This document shows positions 23,962 to 32,830 of a stretch of DNA of 64,000 bases, in pieces. The notes beneath the pieces are model-generated. The model made no database searches, was not told where the DNA came from, and saw only the letters and a list, made by a program, of their open reading frames with translations. Each line of letters starts with the position of its first letter. Position 1 is the first letter of the stretch. The stretch lies in NCBI RefSeq assembly GCF_035943795.1, contig NZ_DASZBY010000073.1:62001-126000 (forward strand). Reading direction: 5' to 3'. Source of the DNA: Aliidongia sp035943795 (GTDB taxonomy: Bacteria > Pseudomonadota > Alphaproteobacteria > ATCC43930 > CGMCC-115725). Position numbers and translations under genes: made by a program.

Positions 23962-26013
23962 CTGACGGGCGAGAGCGGCCGCGGCCTCCGCGACCGACGA
24001 GGCTTCGAGACCGGCTTCGGTCACCGCGCCGCTGACCTCGGTAATGGTCGCCGACACGGCTTCGGTCCCGCGGGCGGCCCCGTCGACGTTGCTGGCGATT
24101 TCGCGGGTCGTCGCTTCCTGCTCCTCGACGGCGGCCGCGATCGTCGTGGTGATCTCGTCGATCTTGGTGATCGTGCTGCCGACGCCGCGGATGGCCGCCA
24201 CGGCCCGGCCGGTGGCGCTCTGGATGGCGCCGACATGGGCACCGATCTCGTCGGTCGCCTGCGCGGTCTGCTGGGCGAGCGCCTTGACCTCCGACGCGAC
24301 CACGGCAAAACCCTTGCCGGCATCGCCTGCGCGCGCCGCCTCGATCGTGGCATTGAGCGCCAGCAGGTTGGTCTGGCTGGCGATCTGGTTGATGAGCGCC
24401 ACCACCTCGCCGATCTTCTGGGCGGTCTCGGCCAGGCCGCGCATCTCGGTATTGCCGTGCTCAGCTTCCTCGACGGCGCTGCTGGTGGCGCGGGTCGCCT
24501 CCGACACTTGGCGCGCGATCTCGGCGACGGAGCTCGCCATCTCCTCGGTCGCGGCCGCTACGGCCGATACGCGCTCCGACGCGCGTGTCGCATCCGCCTC
24601 GACGTTGATCGCCCGGTCGCGGGCGACGGTCGTCCGGTCGGTGAGAGTGCCGGCGGCCTGGGTCATCTGGCCGGCTGACTGGGACACGGACGAGACGACG
24701 GCGCCGACCGTCTGCTCGAACTCATGGGCCAGCGCCATCAGCGCCGCACGGCGGTTCGCCTCGACGTCGTGGCGATTCTGCTCCTGCTCGCGGCGCAATG
24801 TCTCGGTCTCGCCCAGCCCATCCTTGAACACCTGGACGGTGCGGGCCATTTCGCCGATTTCGTCGCGCCGGGCGAGGCCCGTCACCTCGCTGGCGAGATC
24901 GCCGCCGGCCAAGCGTGCCATGACCTCGCGCAGGCTTTCCAGCGGCCGGGTGATCTCGTTGCGGATGATCAGCCAGGCGAGCAGCAGGCCGATCGCCGAA
25001 CCGCCGAACGCCAGCAGCATCAGCAGGCTGCGGTTGGTCGCATAGTCGCCCCTGGCCTTCGCCACCTCGGCCTGCATCGCCTGGCTGGTCTCGTCGAGCC
25101 AGGATCGCGCCGCAGCCTCGGCCGCGTCGAGAGCTGCCTTGCCGCGTGTCGTGGCGATCGTCTGCGCCTTGCCATCGCCGTTTTCACGGGTCAGGCGGCG
25201 AATTTCCTTGTCGACGGCCAGCCATTGGTCGAACCCGTCGTCGACCGTGTTCATCTGGTCCATCATCTCGGGCGGTGCCAGCTGCGAGCTGGTGAAGGAA
25301 CGCAACTTGTCGCGCAAGTCGGAGATGTGGCCGGCCGCCGTATCCAGATCCTTTTCCAACTGATCGAGCCGCTTGTCGTCGATCTCGGCGATCGTATCCT
25401 TTTCCAGGCCATAGAAGTGGTTGAGCTCGGCCAGCAGGCGCAGGCCGGTACCGATCATGCGCTGGACCAGAACGTTGCGTTCGCTGTCCGCGAGCTTGGC
25501 TTCGGCGTCGACCATGATCGAAACCTGGCTTTCGACCTTTTGAAAGGCTTCGGCGCCCTTCGTGGTCGACAGCGTGAGGGCCCGGGACTTGGAATTGAGC
25601 TTGGCGAGGCCGCTCATCTCGTCGACGATCGCACCGTATTTGTCGGCCTGATCGAGGAAGTCCTTGAGCTTGGCCGATTGCGCCGCCCCCGGCAGCGCCT
25701 GGAGAGCGTCGCGCAAACTCGCGAAGTTGGTCTTCTCTGCGGCGACCTCGGCAATGGCGGCCGCCTTGCCGGCGTCGGTGCGCTCGATCACCAGATCGCG
25801 GGCGGCACGGGAGGTCTTGACCAGGCTCAGCACGGCGTTCTGCGCCAGCGCCATCTGGTGGACCGGGCCGGCAGTCAGCGATTCGAGGCGCGCGTTCTGG
25901 GCGGCCAACTGGCTCAGTGACAGGATGATCGCGGCAACGACCGTGGCGACCAACAGTCCAACCGCCGTTCCGAGCTTCGCGGAGAGACGCAAATTACTGA
26001 AAGCAGCAAACAT
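23905..26013 (-). CDS. Methyl-accepting chemotaxis protein
   Basis: A 702-residue chemoreceptor. TM1 lies at about residues 12-36 (AVGLLVATVVAAIILSL). A large periplasmic, all-helical ligand-binding region (about 37-320) has the size of a helical bimodular (HBM) domain. TM2 lies at about 322-344, followed by HAMP (RPLESLREVMARLAGGDLA). The signalling tip reads INQIASQTNLLALNATIEAARAGD at about residues 540-565, the most conserved part of MCPs. No C-terminal CheR/CheB pentapeptide is visible. ATG at 26013 has GGGGAGGG upstream. HBM receptors typically sense organic acids; the ligand here is unknown. The last 57 bases lie inside glpD on the other strand. Confidence 0.95.
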   Translation of the reverse strand: MFAAFSNLRLSAKLGTAVGLLVATVVAAIILSLSQLAAQNARLESLTAGPVHQMALAQNAVLSLVKTSRAARDLVIERTDAGKAAAIAEVAAEKTNFASLRDALQALPGAAQSAKLKDFLDQADKYGAIVDEMSGLAKLNSKSRALTLSTTKGAEAFQKVESQVSIMVDAEAKLADSERNVLVQRMIGTGLRLLAELNHFYGLEKDTIAEIDDKRLDQLEKDLDTAAGHISDLRDKLRSFTSSQLAPPEMMDQMNTVDDGFDQWLAVDKEIRRLTRENGDGKAQTIATTRGKAALDAAEAAARSWLDETSQAMQAEVAKARGDYATNRSLLMLLAFGGSAIGLLLAWLIIRNEITRPLESLREVMARLAGGDLASEVTGLARRDEIGEMARTVQVFKDGLGETETLRREQEQNRHDVEANRRAALMALAHEFEQTVGAVVSSVSQSAGQMTQAAGTLTDRTTVARDRAINVEADATRASERVSAVAAATEEMASSVAEIARQVSEATRATSSAVEEAEHGNTEMRGLAETAQKIGEVVALINQIASQTNLLALNATIEAARAGDAGKGFAVVASEVKALAQQTAQATDEIGAHVGAIQSATGRAVAAIRGVGSTITKIDEITTTIAAAVEEQEATTREIASNVDGAARGTEAVSATITEVSGAVTEAGLEASSVAEAAAALARQSSQLESQVSAFLAHIRAG

Positions 26014-26323
26014 AAGGCGTCCCTCCCCGGGACTCGTTACAGGCCTGCCTGTCAAGTGGTCAGGCCAATTTGCAGTCATTTACGCATTTCGTCTCGATCT
26101 GGGCAAGGTGCCAGATCGGTTACGGATTCTTTGCGGCTTCCACGGCTGGCTCGACCGAGGTTAGTGTGTTGGCGCAGGCTCGAAACCGCCCGGACGGGGT
26201 ATCGGTCCGGCATGCCGTTCCTAGAGGCAAGCACGCCCATCGACCATCCGACGTTTGTAATCAAGAGCCGCTAACCCTGGCGGCCTGTTCAAGTTTCCTG
26301 TTCCTCTTGGGGGAGGTTTCACG
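26014..26323. other. 310-bp divergent intergenic region
   Basis: Gene-free region between the chemoreceptor and the ABC importer, expected to hold both promoters. ACAGGC-CT-GCCTGT (26039-26052) is a perfect inverted repeat 26 bases upstream of the chemoreceptor start and overlaps a minus-strand TTGACA (26055-26050). Before the binding-protein gene, CTTGGGGGAGG is a strong ribosome-binding site. No further gene is supported. Confidence 0.5.
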
Positions 26324-27400
26324 ATGAAGATTTCTATCGGCAAGATGGCCACCGGTATTCTCCTGGGCACGCTCGCCACGGCGGCGGGTACGGCACAGGC
26401 GGCGGATACCCTGCGGCTCCTCACCTGGGCCGACTATGCGCCCAAAGAGGTTATCGAGCAGTTTACCAAGGAGACCGGCATCACCGTCGAGGTGACGCTG
26501 TCGAACAACGAGGAAATGATCTCCAAGCTGCGTGCCACGGGCGGTGCCGGCTTCGATCTGGCGCAGCCGAGCCAGGACCGTATCCTGGGGCCGCAGCAGG
26601 ATTTCCACATCTACAAGCCGCTCGATCTCGGCAAGGTTCAGGTCGCCGAATTCAAGCCCTCGATGCTCGAGGCGACGAAGAAGAACACCACGGTCGCCGG
26701 CAAGGTCTACGGCCTGCCGGAAATCTGGGGTACCGACGGGCTGGTGGTGAATTCCAAGCTCGCGCCGCAGGTCAAGGACTATGGCGACCTCTGCACCGAC
26801 GCAGTCGCCGGCAAGGTCAGCTATCGCCTGAAGCGGCCGGCCCTGATCGCCTTCGCCTTCGCGTCGGGCGCCGATCCGTTCGCGGAATACGGCAACGCCA
26901 AGGCCTATCAGGCGCTGATGGAAAAGGTCGGCGCGACGCTCGCCGCCTGCAAGAAGGACGTGAAGTTCTACTGGGACGGCAAGGATGCGCTGCTGAACGG
27001 CATTCGCGCGGGCGAAGTTGTCGCCGCGATGGCCTGGGATACGGGTGGCTGGAAGCTGAACGGAGAGAATCCGGACATCAAGTTCGTGGCACCGAAGTCG
27101 GGCGCGCTCGGCTGGGTCGACACGTTCGCGATCCCGGCCAAGGGGCGCAACGATGCCGCCGCCTACAAGTGGATCAACTTCAACCTGCGCCCGGAGATCG
27201 CCGCCAAGGTCGCGGCCTCGGCCGGGAATTTCACGGCGTCGCAGGGTGCCGAAGACAAGATGGATCCGAAGCTGAAGGCGCAGTTCGCCGCCAGCTTCCC
27301 GGATGCCGACTTCAAGAACATCAAGTGGTATCCGGCCGTGCCGGCGGGGCTCGAGGCGATCGAGGGCAAAGTGCTCGATCGGTTGCAGGCGTCGAACTAA
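26324..27400 (+). CDS. ABC transporter substrate-binding protein, polyamine (PotD/PotF) type
   Basis: Periplasmic binding protein of 358 residues. The signal peptide is residues 1-26, with likely cleavage after AQA. The mature protein begins ADTLRLLTWADYAPKEVIEQF, the classical start of spermidine/putrescine-binding proteins. Other family segments are SNNEEMISKLRATGG, YGLPEIWGTDGLVVN and AMAWDTGGWKLN. It is the first gene of a four-gene ABC importer. A stable intercistronic hairpin follows it and probably protects this message segment, giving excess binding protein. The ligand could be a polyamine or another small amine or carboxylate; the sequence alone does not decide. Confidence 0.9.
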   Translation: MKISIGKMATGILLGTLATAAGTAQAADTLRLLTWADYAPKEVIEQFTKETGITVEVTLSNNEEMISKLRATGGAGFDLAQPSQDRILGPQQDFHIYKPLDLGKVQVAEFKPSMLEATKKNTTVAGKVYGLPEIWGTDGLVVNSKLAPQVKDYGDLCTDAVAGKVSYRLKRPALIAFAFASGADPFAEYGNAKAYQALMEKVGATLAACKKDVKFYWDGKDALLNGIRAGEVVAAMAWDTGGWKLNGENPDIKFVAPKSGALGWVDTFAIPAKGRNDAAAYKWINFNLRPEIAAKVAASAGNFTASQGAEDKMDPKLKAQFAASFPDADFKNIKWYPAVPAGLEAIEGKVLDRLQASN

Positions 27401-27415
27401 CGATCCAGAGGCGCC

Positions 27416-27441
27416 GGGTCCTGGGGTCGGCCCCAGGACCC
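27416..27441 (+). promoter_or_regulatory. Intercistronic hairpin in the ABC importer operon
   Basis: GGGTCCTGGGG and CCCCAGGACCC form a perfect 11-bp stem with a TCGG loop between the binding-protein and ATPase genes. No T-run follows directly, only GCTTTCG. It fits an mRNA-stabilising or partial-attenuation element that raises binding protein over membrane components. Confidence 0.75.
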
Positions 27442-27458
27442 GCTTTCGTCGGGCGAGC

Positions 27459-28544
27459 ATGAGCAAAGACCTGGATGTCCAAGGCATCGTCAAGAGCTTC
27501 GGCGGTCCCGCCGCGGTCGATGGCGTCAGCTTTCACGTGCCCGAAGGCAGCTTCTTCTCGATCCTCGGGCCATCGGGCTGCGGGAAGACCACCCTGATGC
27601 GGATGATCGCCGGCTTCATCGAGCCGGACCAGGGCCGGATCACGGTCGCCGGCCAGTCGATCCTGGGCCTGCCACCGAACCGCCGGCCGGTCAATATGGT
27701 GTTCCAGAATCTGGCGCTGTTCCCGATGATGAACGTCGCCGAAAACATCGCCTACGGGCTGAAGTGCCGGGGCGAGGACAAGGGTGCCATCGGGCCCAAG
27801 GTCGACCGTATCCTGGGCCGCGTCGGGCTTGCCGGTTTCGGCGACCGGCGCGTCGACCAATTGTCCGGCGGCCAGAAGCAGCGCGTCGCGATCGCCCGCT
27901 GCCTGGTGCTGGAGCCGGCACTGGTGCTGCTGGACGAGCCGCTGGGTGCGCTCGACCTCAAGCTGCGCGAGCATATGAAGATCGAGCTGAAGCAGCTGCA
28001 GGGCGAATTCGGCACGACCTTCGCCTACATCACCCACGACCAGTCCGAAGCACTCGTCATGTCCGACCAGGTGGCCGTGATGGCGCGCGGCCGCTTCGAA
28101 CAGGTCGGCAGCCCGCGCGATCTCTATTACCGGCCGGCTACCCCATTCGTCGCCGGCTTCGTCGGCCAGAGCGTTCGCTGGCACGGCAAGGTCGAGCAGC
28201 GCGATGCCGGCTGGGTCCTGCTGCGCACGGCCGAGGGCTTGCCGGTCGTGGCCGCCTGGGACGGCACCGGGACCGACGCCCAGCTGTTCGTGCGGCCGGA
28301 GGCGATCCAGCTCGCCCGGACCGAGGCGGAGCTGGGCACGCTGGAAAACAAGTTCGAGGGCACCCTCAGCAGCCTGCTGTTCGACGGTGCCGCATCGAGC
28401 GTGCTGATCGCGGAGAATACCACGAACACCGAGGTGCGCGTGGCGCTGCCGCAGAGCGGGCCGATGCTGCAGCTGGTGGCGGGCGACACGGTCTGGTTCG
28501 GCTGGGCCGGCGAGGCCGGCGCCTGTTTCGCGGTCGATGCCTGA
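27459..28544 (+). CDS. ABC transporter ATP-binding protein (PotA type)
   Basis: ATPase subunit of 361 residues. Walker A is GPSGCGKTT at about residues 38-46, the signature is LSGGQKQRVAIARCL, Walker B is LVLLDEPLGALD and the switch histidine lies in YITHDQSEAL. A C-terminal regulatory TOBE-type region follows from about residue 240, as in PotA/FbpC-like proteins. The ATG at 27459 comes 17 bases after the intercistronic hairpin. Its stop codon overlaps the ATG of the first permease gene (TGATG), so translation is coupled. Confidence 0.93.
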   Translation: MSKDLDVQGIVKSFGGPAAVDGVSFHVPEGSFFSILGPSGCGKTTLMRMIAGFIEPDQGRITVAGQSILGLPPNRRPVNMVFQNLALFPMMNVAENIAYGLKCRGEDKGAIGPKVDRILGRVGLAGFGDRRVDQLSGGQKQRVAIARCLVLEPALVLLDEPLGALDLKLREHMKIELKQLQGEFGTTFAYITHDQSEALVMSDQVAVMARGRFEQVGSPRDLYYRPATPFVAGFVGQSVRWHGKVEQRDAGWVLLRTAEGLPVVAAWDGTGTDAQLFVRPEAIQLARTEAELGTLENKFEGTLSSLLFDGAASSVLIAENTTNTEVRVALPQSGPMLQLVAGDTVWFGWAGEAGACFAVDA

Positions 28545-29407
28545 TGGGCCGCGCCGGACGGCTCTCCACGTTCCTGCTGTTCTGCCCGGCGCTGCTGTGG
28601 CTGGGCCTGCTGATCGTGGCCCCGCTCGTCGACATGGGCGCGCTGTCGGTCAGCGAGCGCGTCTCGTCCGACGAGTTCCGTTTCGGCTTCGCCAACTACG
28701 CGACCTTCTTCGAGGAGCCGGTCTATTGGCAGACCTTCGCCCGTACGGCCGGCTTCGCAATCATCGTGACGGCGGCGACCCTCGTCGTCGCGTTTCCGAC
28801 CGCGCTCTATATTGCCAAGCAGGCGAAAGGCATGGGACGGGTGGCGTTGTTCACCTTGAGCCTGCTGCCGTTCTGGGTCAGCGAACTGGTGCGTACGCTC
28901 GGCTGGATGATCCTGCTGCGCGAAAGCGGGCTGATCTCGGGCCTGCTGCAGTGGCTGGGTCTCGCCCAGGGCCGGGTCGAACTGCTGTATAACGACGGCG
29001 CGATGCTGGTCGGCCTGGTGTATGGCGGCCTGCTGTTCATGCTGATCCCGCTGATCAATGCGCTCGACAGCCTCGACGAACATCTGGTCGAGGCCGGGCT
29101 CGATCTCGGCGGTAGCCGCTGGACCGTGATGCGGCGGATCATCATCCCGCACGCCATGCCGGGCATCGTCGCCGGCTCGATCGTCGTCTTCATGCTGACC
29201 ATCGGGAATTTCGCGACGGCCGTACTGTTGGGCGGCAAGAACAGCCTGTGGTTCACCCAGGCGATCTACGACCAGTTCATCACGCGCTTCGACTGGCCCC
29301 AGGGTGCGGCCTTCGGCTTCATGCTGCTGGGGCTGTCTTCGGTGCTGGTCTGGCTGGGCCTGAAGCTGACCGGGCAGAGCCTGACGCGGAGCCTGCAGCA
29401 GCCATGA
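28544..29407 (+). CDS. ABC transporter permease (PotB type)
   Basis: Inner-membrane permease of 287 residues with about six helices. The EAA loop reads EAGLDLGGSRWTVMRRIIIP, which contacts the ATPase. The N-terminal segment FCPALLWLGLLIVAPLVDM matches PotB-like subunits. Its ATG shares one base with the ATPase stop codon. The second permease follows ten bases later. It should pair with that subunit as a heterodimer in the polyamine-type importer. Confidence 0.92.
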   Translation: MGRAGRLSTFLLFCPALLWLGLLIVAPLVDMGALSVSERVSSDEFRFGFANYATFFEEPVYWQTFARTAGFAIIVTAATLVVAFPTALYIAKQAKGMGRVALFTLSLLPFWVSELVRTLGWMILLRESGLISGLLQWLGLAQGRVELLYNDGAMLVGLVYGGLLFMLIPLINALDSLDEHLVEAGLDLGGSRWTVMRRIIIPHAMPGIVAGSIVVFMLTIGNFATAVLLGGKNSLWFTQAIYDQFITRFDWPQGAAFGFMLLGLSSVLVWLGLKLTGQSLTRSLQQP

Positions 29408-29417
29408 ACCCGCAATC

Positions 29418-30260
29418 ATGAATCCCACTGGCCTGCGCCTCGTGCTCTGGCGGCTCTATGTCGCCCTGTTCTACGGCTTCCTGTTCGCGCCGCTGGTCGT
29501 CGTCGGCGTGTTCGCATTCAACGACAGCCTGTTCCCATCGCCGCCGTGGAAGGGCTTCACCCTCGACTGGTTCGTGGGCCATCCGTTCGGCAAATCCGGC
29601 GTGTTGACCGACCCCGACATGCTGGGTGCGGTGTTGACCAGCATCTGGGTCGCGATCCCGGTGGCCCTGCTTTCGGTCGGCGTCGGCACGGCCAACGCAT
29701 TCCTGCTGGAGCGGCGGCGCTTCTGGGGCAAGGCCTTCCTGTCGGTCGCCATGCTGTGGCCGCTGGTCATTCCCGGCGTGATCCTGGGCATCTCGATCCT
29801 GGCCTTCGCCAGCCGGATCGCGAACGGTCTCGAGGACATGCTGGACACGGATCTCGATTTCATGCGGCCCGGCCTGCCGCTGGTCATCCTGGGCCAGGCC
29901 TCGTTCATCGTGTCGATCGCGACCCTCGTCGTCGGCGCGCGGCTGCGGAAGTTCGACCGCAGCCTTGAGGAAGCGGCGCTCGATCTGGGCGCCAGCGGCG
30001 GCCGGGTACTCCGGACGGTGCTGATGCCGTTCCTGCGCCCCGCGCTGATCGGCGCGTTCCTGATCGCGTTCCTGATGTCGTTCGAGAACTTCAACACGAC
30101 CCTGATGCTGGTCGGATCGGATTCGCCCCTGCCGATCTACATGTACGGCCAGATGCGCGAGGGAGCCACGCCGGCGATCAACGCCATCAGCCTGCTCCTG
30201 GTGCTGGCAACCGGCATCCTCGCCGGTGGCGCCGCGATCGCGTCCAACCGGCGACGCTGA
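29418..30260 (+). CDS. ABC transporter permease (PotC type)
   Basis: Second permease subunit, 280 residues and about six helices. The N-terminus includes YGFLFAPLVVVGVFAFNDS, a PotC-like start. The EAA loop is EEAALDLGASGGRVLRTVLMP. FENFNTTLMLVGSDSPLPIY in the C-terminal half is a common PotC-type segment. It is the last gene of the importer; no convincing intrinsic terminator follows directly. Confidence 0.92.
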   Translation: MNPTGLRLVLWRLYVALFYGFLFAPLVVVGVFAFNDSLFPSPPWKGFTLDWFVGHPFGKSGVLTDPDMLGAVLTSIWVAIPVALLSVGVGTANAFLLERRRFWGKAFLSVAMLWPLVIPGVILGISILAFASRIANGLEDMLDTDLDFMRPGLPLVILGQASFIVSIATLVVGARLRKFDRSLEEAALDLGASGGRVLRTVLMPFLRPALIGAFLIAFLMSFENFNTTLMLVGSDSPLPIYMYGQMREGATPAINAISLLLVLATGILAGGAAIASNRRR

Positions 30261-30800
30261 CGGTCGCTGCCGCTTTTTCCCGAGTCGGACATCCGAACCG
30301 CGTGCGAACGCGTCCGAAAGGTTGAAAAACGGCACCGTCATTCGGGTTTCCCCGGTCGATCGACCAAGCCCGTCCGATCGCCGCCAGACTTGGATTCGGT
30401 CACACTGAGGCATTCTTGCTACGGTCGCCAGCGCGATGAAATATGCGATTCGCCGCCGATTGATTTCGGTTTCGCGCGGAGCGTACAACGGCGAAGAGCA
30501 GGCGGCTTTTCGTTCACATGCTCGCGCACTCCGCTACCTTCGACTGGGTGTCTAGTACGTGCGGCACGCTCGATATTTACGGCTACGTAGTCGATCTGGG
30601 CATTTATCCTCAATCTTAAGAATTTATCGCAGTAGCGTGTGTCAAATTTCGGCGTATCCCTTGTGAAAGGTGATTGCCAAGTCTTGGCGACATGCTATTA
30701 GTGCTATCGTGAACAATGGGTGGATCGTTAGGCCGGCCGAACACCGGAACATCGATCATTCTCGCACTCAGAACAGTCTGTTGAAAGTCAGGAGATCTCC
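30261..30800. other. 540-bp region without a supported gene
   Basis: Gene-free stretch between the importer operon and the small lysine-rich gene, becoming less G+C-rich after about 30570. A perfect inverted repeat GCCAAG-T-CTTGGC (30676-30688) lies 112 bases before the next start and overlaps a TTGCCA (30675-30680) with TATTAG 16 bases later, a possible promoter. CGCGT-GCGA-ACGCG forms a small hairpin near 30300. An unannotated small RNA is possible, but I see no decisive evidence. Confidence 0.4.
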
Positions 30801-30968
30801 ATGAAGGCCCTCGTTTCCGCTCTCGCCCTGCTGTCGTTCGTCGGCGCCGCCACCGTTCCGGCCGTCGCGTTCGCCCAGGACGCGACCAGCAAGCCCGCGA
30901 AGAAGAAGCACACCGCCCACAAGACTGCCAAGAAGTCGTCGAAGAAGAAGGCCGCCACCCAGTCGTAA
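30801..30968 (+). CDS. Small exported lysine-rich protein (55 aa)
   Basis: A 55-residue protein. Residues 1-25 are a clear Sec signal (MKALVSALALLSFVGAATVP to AFA, then Gln26). The mature 30 residues are dominated by Lys, Ala, Thr, Ser and His: AKKKHTAHKTAKKSSKKK. AGGAG is six bases before the ATG, and a textbook terminator follows. So the gene is a monocistronic unit with every signal in place. I do not recognise a family; short exported Lys-rich peptides of this style are common in alphaproteobacteria and their role is unknown. Periplasmic binding to acidic polymers is a guess. Confidence 0.75.
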   Translation: MKALVSALALLSFVGAATVPAVAFAQDATSKPAKKKHTAHKTAKKSSKKKAATQS

Positions 30969-30992
30969 TCGACGGGTCGGTTCTTCCGATCA

Positions 30993-31024
30993 AACCCCCG
31001 AGGCGACGGCCTCGGGGGTTTTTT
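30993..31024 (+). terminator. Intrinsic terminator after small exported protein
   Basis: AACCCCCGAGGC pairs perfectly with GCCTCGGGGGTT around GACG, and the T-run continues to 31024. Confidence 0.97.
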
Positions 31025-31136
31025 ATTGCCTGCTCTCCAGGGCGGGGGCGAATTGCCCCGCAAGGAACGGATGGGTCCGACCGTCCACTGGTGCCACTCT
31101 GTTCCGAGGCTGAATTCAAGGCGGAGAGCAATCGGC

Positions 31137-31865
31137 ATGGGCGAAGCGAGCGAAATGATCGGTGGCCGGGATCTGGGGCAACTCGACTGGACAATAATCC
31201 GTCGCGCGCTCGACCGGCACGGCTGGGCGACCGTGCCGCTGTTCGACGCCGCCTCGTGCCAGGGCCTTCGGGACCTGTGGCAGACGCCGGACGCGTTCCG
31301 CAAGGAAGTGGTCATGGAACGCCACGCCTATGGACAGGGTCGCTATCGCTATTGGGCCTATCCATTGCCGCCCGAAATCCTGGCACTGCGCCAGGCGCTG
31401 TATGCCGGGCTGCGGCCGCTGGCCGAAGATTGGCGTGTTCGGCTGGGCGGGGCGGGAGCGGCCTACCCGGTCGCCTATGCCGACTATCTCGAGCGATGCC
31501 ACCAAGCAGGCCAGACCAAGCCGACGCCGCTCATCCTGCAGTACGAGGCCGACGGCTATAATTGCCTGCACCAGGACCTCTATGGCGCCGAGATATTCCC
31601 GGTCCAGGCTACGATCCTGTTGTCCGAGCCGCGGGTCGATTTCGAGGGTGGTGAGTTCGTGTTGGTCGAGCAGCGGCCGCGCGCGCAGTCGATCCCGGAA
31701 GTCGTCCCGCTCGAGCGGGGCCATATGGTCCTGTTCGCGGTCAATCACCGCCCGGCGCCGGGCGCCCGGGGCGATCGCCGGGTCACGCTACGCCATGGTG
31801 TCAGCCGTGTCCGTCGCGGCCATCGCACGGCGATTGGTGTGATCCTGCACGATGCGGAACGCTGA
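31137..31865 (+). CDS. 2-oxoglutarate/Fe(II)-dependent oxygenase family protein
   Basis: A 242-residue protein with the facial-triad pattern of 2OG oxygenases. HQDLYG supplies His and Asp, RHGVSRV the distal His, and RTAIGVILHDA the 2OG-binding Arg. LILQYEADGYNCLHQDLYG and FEGGEFVLVEQRPR are typical double-stranded beta-helix segments of prolyl-hydroxylase-like proteins. The ATG at 31137 has GGAGAG upstream; the frame is open further but the extra residues look non-coding. It converges on a small hypothetical gene. The substrate (amino acid, protein or nucleic acid) is not determined. Confidence 0.8.
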   Translation: MGEASEMIGGRDLGQLDWTIIRRALDRHGWATVPLFDAASCQGLRDLWQTPDAFRKEVVMERHAYGQGRYRYWAYPLPPEILALRQALYAGLRPLAEDWRVRLGGAGAAYPVAYADYLERCHQAGQTKPTPLILQYEADGYNCLHQDLYGAEIFPVQATILLSEPRVDFEGGEFVLVEQRPRAQSIPEVVPLERGHMVLFAVNHRPAPGARGDRRVTLRHGVSRVRRGHRTAIGVILHDAER

Positions 31866-31873
31866 GGCTGCGC

Positions 31874-32158
31874 CTATCGGCGGCGGATGGCCTTGAAGGG
31901 CAGGATGTCCGCATCGGTCGAGGGTGGCAATTCTTTGGGGACCGCATGCTCGACCAAGCCCAGCAGCTGATTGCAGAACCATTCCGCGCGCCGGGCGCGC
32001 TCCTCGATGTCGGGGTGTTGGCCGACGATCTCGGCCACGATCTCGGTCAATGCGGTCGGGAAGGCCCATGGATCCAACTCGCCCGCTTCGATGAGCTGGT
32101 TGCCCTCGCTCCAGATGCGACAGCGCAGGCAGCGGCAGTCTTTTACGTGTTCGGCCAT
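31874..32158 (-). CDS. Hypothetical protein with Cys cluster (94 aa)
   Basis: A 94-residue cytosolic protein. Three cysteines lie near the N-terminus in DCRCLRCRIW, which could bind metal. The remainder is helical and acidic (LIEAGELDPWAFPTALTEIVAEIVG). I do not recognise a family. The codon pattern is good and the frame fills the space between two plus-strand genes without overlap. Confidence 0.65.
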   Translation of the reverse strand: MAEHVKDCRCLRCRIWSEGNQLIEAGELDPWAFPTALTEIVAEIVGQHPDIEERARRAEWFCNQLLGLVEHAVPKELPPSTDADILPFKAIRRR

Positions 32159-32337
32159 GGATCAAAACCAAAAAGTGCAGCGCCGCCATTCTCTACCACC
32201 AGACGAGTTAACCATTCGTGTGAGCGCCTGGACCCGCATCCTCGTATCGCCGCGGGCAGGCTTGTCGGAAACGCAAAAGCTAGCATCGTGAAAGTGAAAT
32301 AGGATCCATCGGCTTTCGATCAGCGAGAGGGGTTCTG

Positions 32338-32814
32338 ATGGTGAAGTTGAAGGAGCAGGGCGCGGCGCCGCGCCTATTTCTGGACGACCTGCATGTCGGA
32401 CAATTCTTCGCGAGCGGCACCCACCCGCTCGACGAGGCGCAGATCCTGGCCTTCGCGCAGGCGTTCGATCCGCAGCCGTTCCATCTGGACGACGCGGCGG
32501 CGCGCACGACATTGTTCGGCGGCCTGGCGGCAAGCGGTTGGCATACCGCCGCCGTCACCATGCGGCTTCAGGTCGAGAGCGGCCTACCGTTCGAAGGAGG
32601 CATCATCGGCGCGGGTGGCGAGATTTCCTGGCCGCGCCCGACGCGGCCGGGCGATATCCTGCGGGTCGAAAGCGAAGTCTTGGAGATCACGCCATCACGC
32701 TCGCGTCCCGACCGCGGCATGGCGGTGGTGCGCAGCGAGACGAAAAACCAGCGTGACGAAGTCCTGCAGGTGCTGGTCGCGAAGCTGGTCCTGCCGCGGC
32801 GGGCGGCGGACTGA
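32338..32814 (+). CDS. MaoC family dehydratase
   Basis: A 158-residue single hot-dog-fold protein. The hydratase-2 motif is FDPQPFHLDDAAARTTLFGG, with catalytic Asp and His, followed by ASGWHTAAVTMRL. GGEISWPRPTRPGDILRVESEVLE matches the second half of MaoC proteins. It probably hydrates an enoyl-CoA or enoyl-acyl thioester. It overlaps nothing and converges on a GST gene 16 bases away. Its acyl substrate is unknown. Confidence 0.9.
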   Translation: MVKLKEQGAAPRLFLDDLHVGQFFASGTHPLDEAQILAFAQAFDPQPFHLDDAAARTTLFGGLAASGWHTAAVTMRLQVESGLPFEGGIIGAGGEISWPRPTRPGDILRVESEVLEITPSRSRPDRGMAVVRSETKNQRDEVLQVLVAKLVLPRRAAD

Positions 32815-32830
32815 CGCGGCGGTCAGGCAA

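Noticed and set aside
30788..31315. A 175-codon minus-strand ORF across the small exported gene
   Set aside because: It runs through a strong plus-strand terminator and the 55-residue gene with full signals; no motif.
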